Of a stretch of DNA of 64,000 nt, positions 61,539-64,000 are shown in pieces. The notes below the pieces were generated by a model, which saw only the letters and a program-made list of their open reading frames with translations, ran no database searches and was not told the origin of the DNA. Position numbers and translations under genes: made by a program. Position 1 is the first letter of the stretch. Every line of letters begins with the position of its first letter. This DNA is from Litorimonas sp039975855 (lineage in GTDB: Bacteria; Pseudomonadota; Alphaproteobacteria; Caulobacterales; Maricaulaceae): contig JBDWGH010000005.1 in assembly GCA_039975855.1 (NCBI GenBank), positions 186,001 through 250,000 of the forward strand, given 5' to 3'.

Positions 61539-63350
61539 ATGGCTAAATCCAGCCACCTCTCGACGCACTCACGTGTATCGACGCCGCACACGGCGTTTGT
61601 GGCTGTAGCGCAGCGCGCACGCGGACTTCTACCGTCCCGCCCAACTGCCAAATTACCCGGCAGAACACCTGGACCATTTCATCCAGCCAAACCTTCTCTG
61701 ACGTTAGGCGACGCAGAAAAGGCTGAAGATTTATTGGCCGGACGTTTTCATTTCGCGGATCAATTACTCGATGTTGGTCCGTGGACGACGCCCTCACCAT
61801 CGCGCCGTTTTGCGGGATGGTTGCATGAATTCGATTGGCTGCAAGATTTGCTCGCAGTGAACAGCGAAGAACATCACGCAAAAGCCCGCGCTTATGTCGA
61901 TGGGTGGATAGACACGTATGGCAAGGGCAATGAATTTGTCTCAGACCCCGTTCGTCTTTCGCGGCGTTTGTTTAACTGGCTTGCGCTTTGGTCACCTGCG
62001 CTTTCAGCGTCAGGTCTGGAAGACTCGGACATGGATATCGGCGGAAGTGGCCGCGTATTGGAGCGCCGCAGAGATAGCGTGCTACGTCAACTGACAATCC
62101 TACGCGGATCGCTAAAAGCGCTTCCGCCCGGCTTGCCGCGATTGACCGCGGGATGCGCACTCGCTCTAGGCGGCGCGCGCATGACTGACGGAAAAAATCA
62201 ATTTCTGGAGCGGGGGCTGGACCTTTTGGATGTTGAGCTGCCGTTACAAATTTTGCCGGATGGAGGGCACATCAGTCGCTCGCCGGAAAGCAGCGCGGCA
62301 GCGCTGCGAGAACTCCTGACACTGGATTTACTGCTGGCGGAACGCGGATTGGAAGGCTCTCGCGAATTATCCCGGGCAATTGACCGCCTCGCGCCAATGG
62401 TCGCCTTTTTTAGACGTTCAGGCGGCGAGCTTGCACCGTTTCACGGTGGCGGTGAAATCGACAGTGCAGATATTGCAGAACTACTCCGCGCGGCGCCTGG
62501 GGAACCGAAAGCCTTTGGATATGGTCCGCATGTTGGATTTCAACGCCTGGAGGCGAATGAGACAGTCGCGCTTGTTGACACAGGAGAGGCGCCGCCTCGT
62601 CCCTTTGACACACGGACCCATTTGGCACCTTTGGCCTTGGATTTATCTACCGCTGAAGGCCCGATGATTACGAGCTGCGGGTTTAATTCGGAGCAACCTG
62701 AAAACTGGGCGCGTCCAATTCGCGCTGCTGCGGCGCATTCAACTTTGGTGTTAGATGACCGCTCACCGGGACGTTTACTAACAAGTGATTGGAAGCGCCG
62801 TGCGGTTGGAGACGCCGTTGAGCGTGTTGCGGGACCTGTGAAAGCCACGCGAAAAGAGCAAGACAGCGGTATTTGGCTGGAAAGTCATCATGAGGGTTAT
62901 CTTGGTGATTATGGCCTTAGTCATCGACGGCGTTTGTTCATGCCAAGTGACGGTCATGATGTGCGCGGCGAGGACAGTTTGTTTGCTCCCATGGGGTCTA
63001 TCCCTATTCGCCGCGACCAAGTTCCATTTGCCATTCGGTTCCATATTCATCCCAAGGTCCGCGTTAGTCTTTCACAAGATAAATCTTCGGCGCTGCTCGT
63101 CGTTGATGGTAAGGCTGGCTGGCGTTTTCGCACGGATGGCGGTCAAGTGGCGTTAGAAGATTCTGTTTATCTAGCGACCGGATCTGCGCCAGTTAAAACC
63201 CAACAGCTTGTTATTTACGGAGAAGCGTTTTGCGATAGTGACGGTGAAAGCCGTTCTAATCGCGTGCGCTGGTCATTCCGCAAATTAAAGCCCGCGGAAG
63301 ATAAACCCCGTAGCAAACCCACGCAATCTGACATAGAGTCGGTGACATGA
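61539..63350 (+). CDS. Heparinase II/III family protein
   Basis: A 603-residue protein with an N-terminal alpha-helical toroid region (about residues 70-330) and a C-terminal beta-sandwich typical of heparinase II/III ('AAAHSTLVLDDRSPGRLL', 'ESHHEGYLGDYGLSHRRRLF', 'VRGEDSLF'). Catalytic His and Tyr candidates are in these motifs. No clear signal peptide is seen, unlike secreted lyases; alphaproteobacterial copies next to rsmB are of unclear substrate. Its stop overlaps the next start by four bases (ATGA), linking it to polysaccharide synthesis here. Confidence 0.88.
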   Translation: MAKSSHLSTHSRVSTPHTAFVAVAQRARGLLPSRPTAKLPGRTPGPFHPAKPSLTLGDAEKAEDLLAGRFHFADQLLDVGPWTTPSPSRRFAGWLHEFDWLQDLLAVNSEEHHAKARAYVDGWIDTYGKGNEFVSDPVRLSRRLFNWLALWSPALSASGLEDSDMDIGGSGRVLERRRDSVLRQLTILRGSLKALPPGLPRLTAGCALALGGARMTDGKNQFLERGLDLLDVELPLQILPDGGHISRSPESSAAALRELLTLDLLLAERGLEGSRELSRAIDRLAPMVAFFRRSGGELAPFHGGGEIDSADIAELLRAAPGEPKAFGYGPHVGFQRLEANETVALVDTGEAPPRPFDTRTHLAPLALDLSTAEGPMITSCGFNSEQPENWARPIRAAAAHSTLVLDDRSPGRLLTSDWKRRAVGDAVERVAGPVKATRKEQDSGIWLESHHEGYLGDYGLSHRRRLFMPSDGHDVRGEDSLFAPMGSIPIRRDQVPFAIRFHIHPKVRVSLSQDKSSALLVVDGKAGWRFRTDGGQVALEDSVYLATGSAPVKTQQLVIYGEAFCDSDGESRSNRVRWSFRKLKPAEDKPRSKPTQSDIESVT

Positions 63351-64000
63351 CCAAGGCGACCCGCTCTACATTTAAAATGCGCCGAAGCTTCCGCCTTATC
63401 GGGATGGATGTGCTGTTTGCGCTCGCCTCGATGATGATGGTCATCCGCTGGCGTTACGATTTTTTGAACGAGACGTTACGCGGAAATATTGATCACAAAG
63501 CAGCTTATATCGCTGCTGCCGCGACATTAATTATCTGGGTTTTATTGCGTCAAGATCGCGCGATTTGGCGCTTTACAACATTGGATGATTTCAAAAGGAT
63601 TAGTGCTGGTATCGTGGCTGTGGCGCTTGCCGTTCCCTTGGTTCTATATTTCTTCTTTGATCGCGGCGCGAATTTCCCCCGCTCGGCTCCCCCGCTTTTT
63701 GCGGCTATGTTCTTTGGATTGATTATTGTTTCGCGCCTGACGGCCATGCTTTTGCAGAACGGTGACTTTCGCGCTTTATTCCGAACCCGGTCAACCTATG
63801 GGCAGGACGCATTATTAATTGGCCCTGCGCCGCATCTTTATAATTACCTGATGGACCGTGCGAGGAAAGGCGGGGCCGGAACAAACCAACATATGGGCTT
63901 TAACCCCGTCGGTCTGATCGAAACTTCAGGCCTGTATGAAGGCCGTACGATCCGCTCCGTACCCGTGTTAGGCGGTCCTGATAATCTGAGAGAGATTTAT
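63347..64000 (+). CDS. FlaA1/CapD-type nucleoside-diphosphate-sugar epimerase/dehydratase, N-terminal part
   Basis: 218 codons are visible before the window ends, with the frame still open. The start shows four hydrophobic segments ('IGMDVLFALASMMMVIRWRYDF', then 'AYIAAAATLIIWVLL', 'ISAGIVAVALAVPLVLYFFFDRG' and 'PPLFAAMFFGLIIVSRL'). A Rossmann-like segment follows ('QDALLIGPAPHLYNYL', 'GFNPVGLIETSG', 'VPVLGGPDNL'). This is the layout of membrane-bound WbpM/FlaA1/CapD proteins that make UDP-sugar precursors for surface polysaccharide. The catalytic SDR domain would lie beyond the window. Overlaps the heparinase stop by ATGA. Confidence 0.82.
   Translation, partial: MTKATRSTFKMRRSFRLIGMDVLFALASMMMVIRWRYDFLNETLRGNIDHKAAYIAAAATLIIWVLLRQDRAIWRFTTLDDFKRISAGIVAVALAVPLVLYFFFDRGANFPRSAPPLFAAMFFGLIIVSRLTAMLLQNGDFRALFRTRSTYGQDALLIGPAPHLYNYLMDRARKGGAGTNQHMGFNPVGLIETSGLYEGRTIRSVPVLGGPDNLREIY

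Noticed and set aside
1..64000. tRNA, rRNA, CRISPR arrays, insertion sequences or prophage genes
   Set aside because: No cloverleaf-like segments, regular repeat-spacer arrays, transposases, integrases or phage structural genes were recognised by eye on either strand.

Overview
The window looks like a chromosomal segment of a marine alphaproteobacterium of the Caulobacterales/Hyphomonadaceae (Maricaulales-like) group. The basis is the conserved block mutS-glnD-murJ-trpS followed by Nfu-tsaB-rimI-fur-(...)-miaB-(...)-phoH, an alphaproteobacterial hemE/hemJ/rho neighbourhood, a CioAB-type cytochrome bd with its tiny DUF2474 partner, a DUF1674 gene near rsmB-rpe-heparinase, and a full TTAA-N7-TTAA CtrA-type box. 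Base composition is moderate by eye. No rRNA, tRNA, CRISPR array, insertion sequence or prophage was recognised.

Layout. 1-7.8 kb: end of hemE, a low-GC orphan, a small accessory group (NTF2-like, MAPEG, YHS, AraC), hemJ, a DUF922 protein, and a wax-ester synthase with an alpha/beta hydrolase. 8-15.7 kb: cydAB plus a 34-residue third subunit, rho, a PQQ sugar dehydrogenase lipoprotein, bfd-bfr iron storage, a C39-like lipoprotein. 15.8-20.5 kb: comM, a PAS-linker-receiver protein, an AmpG-like permease. 20.6-29.2 kb: mutS-glnD-murJ-trpS and a copper chaperone. 29.2-31.2 kb: tandem PDZ-M48 protease lipoproteins. 31.2-42.2 kb: Nfu, tsaB, rimI, fur, membrane and lipid enzymes, miaB, a serine hydrolase, XRE regulator, AbgT transporter, phoH.

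42.2-47.7 kb is the most interesting locus. It holds a 70-residue remnant-like HlyD adaptor, a C39-peptidase ABC exporter (PCAT), a 22-codon gene for a textbook double-glycine leader followed by only seven residues (EPTVIDL), a strong terminator, and a hybrid histidine kinase with a large, apparently periplasmic helical-repeat sensor region. I infer a peptide export-and-sense circuit. The adaptor lacks its periplasmic body, so the peptide may be delivered only to the periplasm, where the kinase sensor sits. The peptide's leader region has a near-consensus sigma-54 promoter and a hairpin that buries its ribosome binding site.

47.7-56.3 kb: DUF2207-LemA, a phytanoyl-CoA dioxygenase-like enzyme, an SDR-pyrF pair, an MmyB-type XRE regulator, and two related secreted proteins built around the repeat NLPGTF. 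56.3-64 kb: DUF1674, a MarR-controlled Acg-type nitroreductase, rsmB, a secreted Cys/Ser-rich tandem-repeat protein, rpe, heparinase II/III, and the start of a FlaA1/CapD-type nucleotide-sugar enzyme running off the window.
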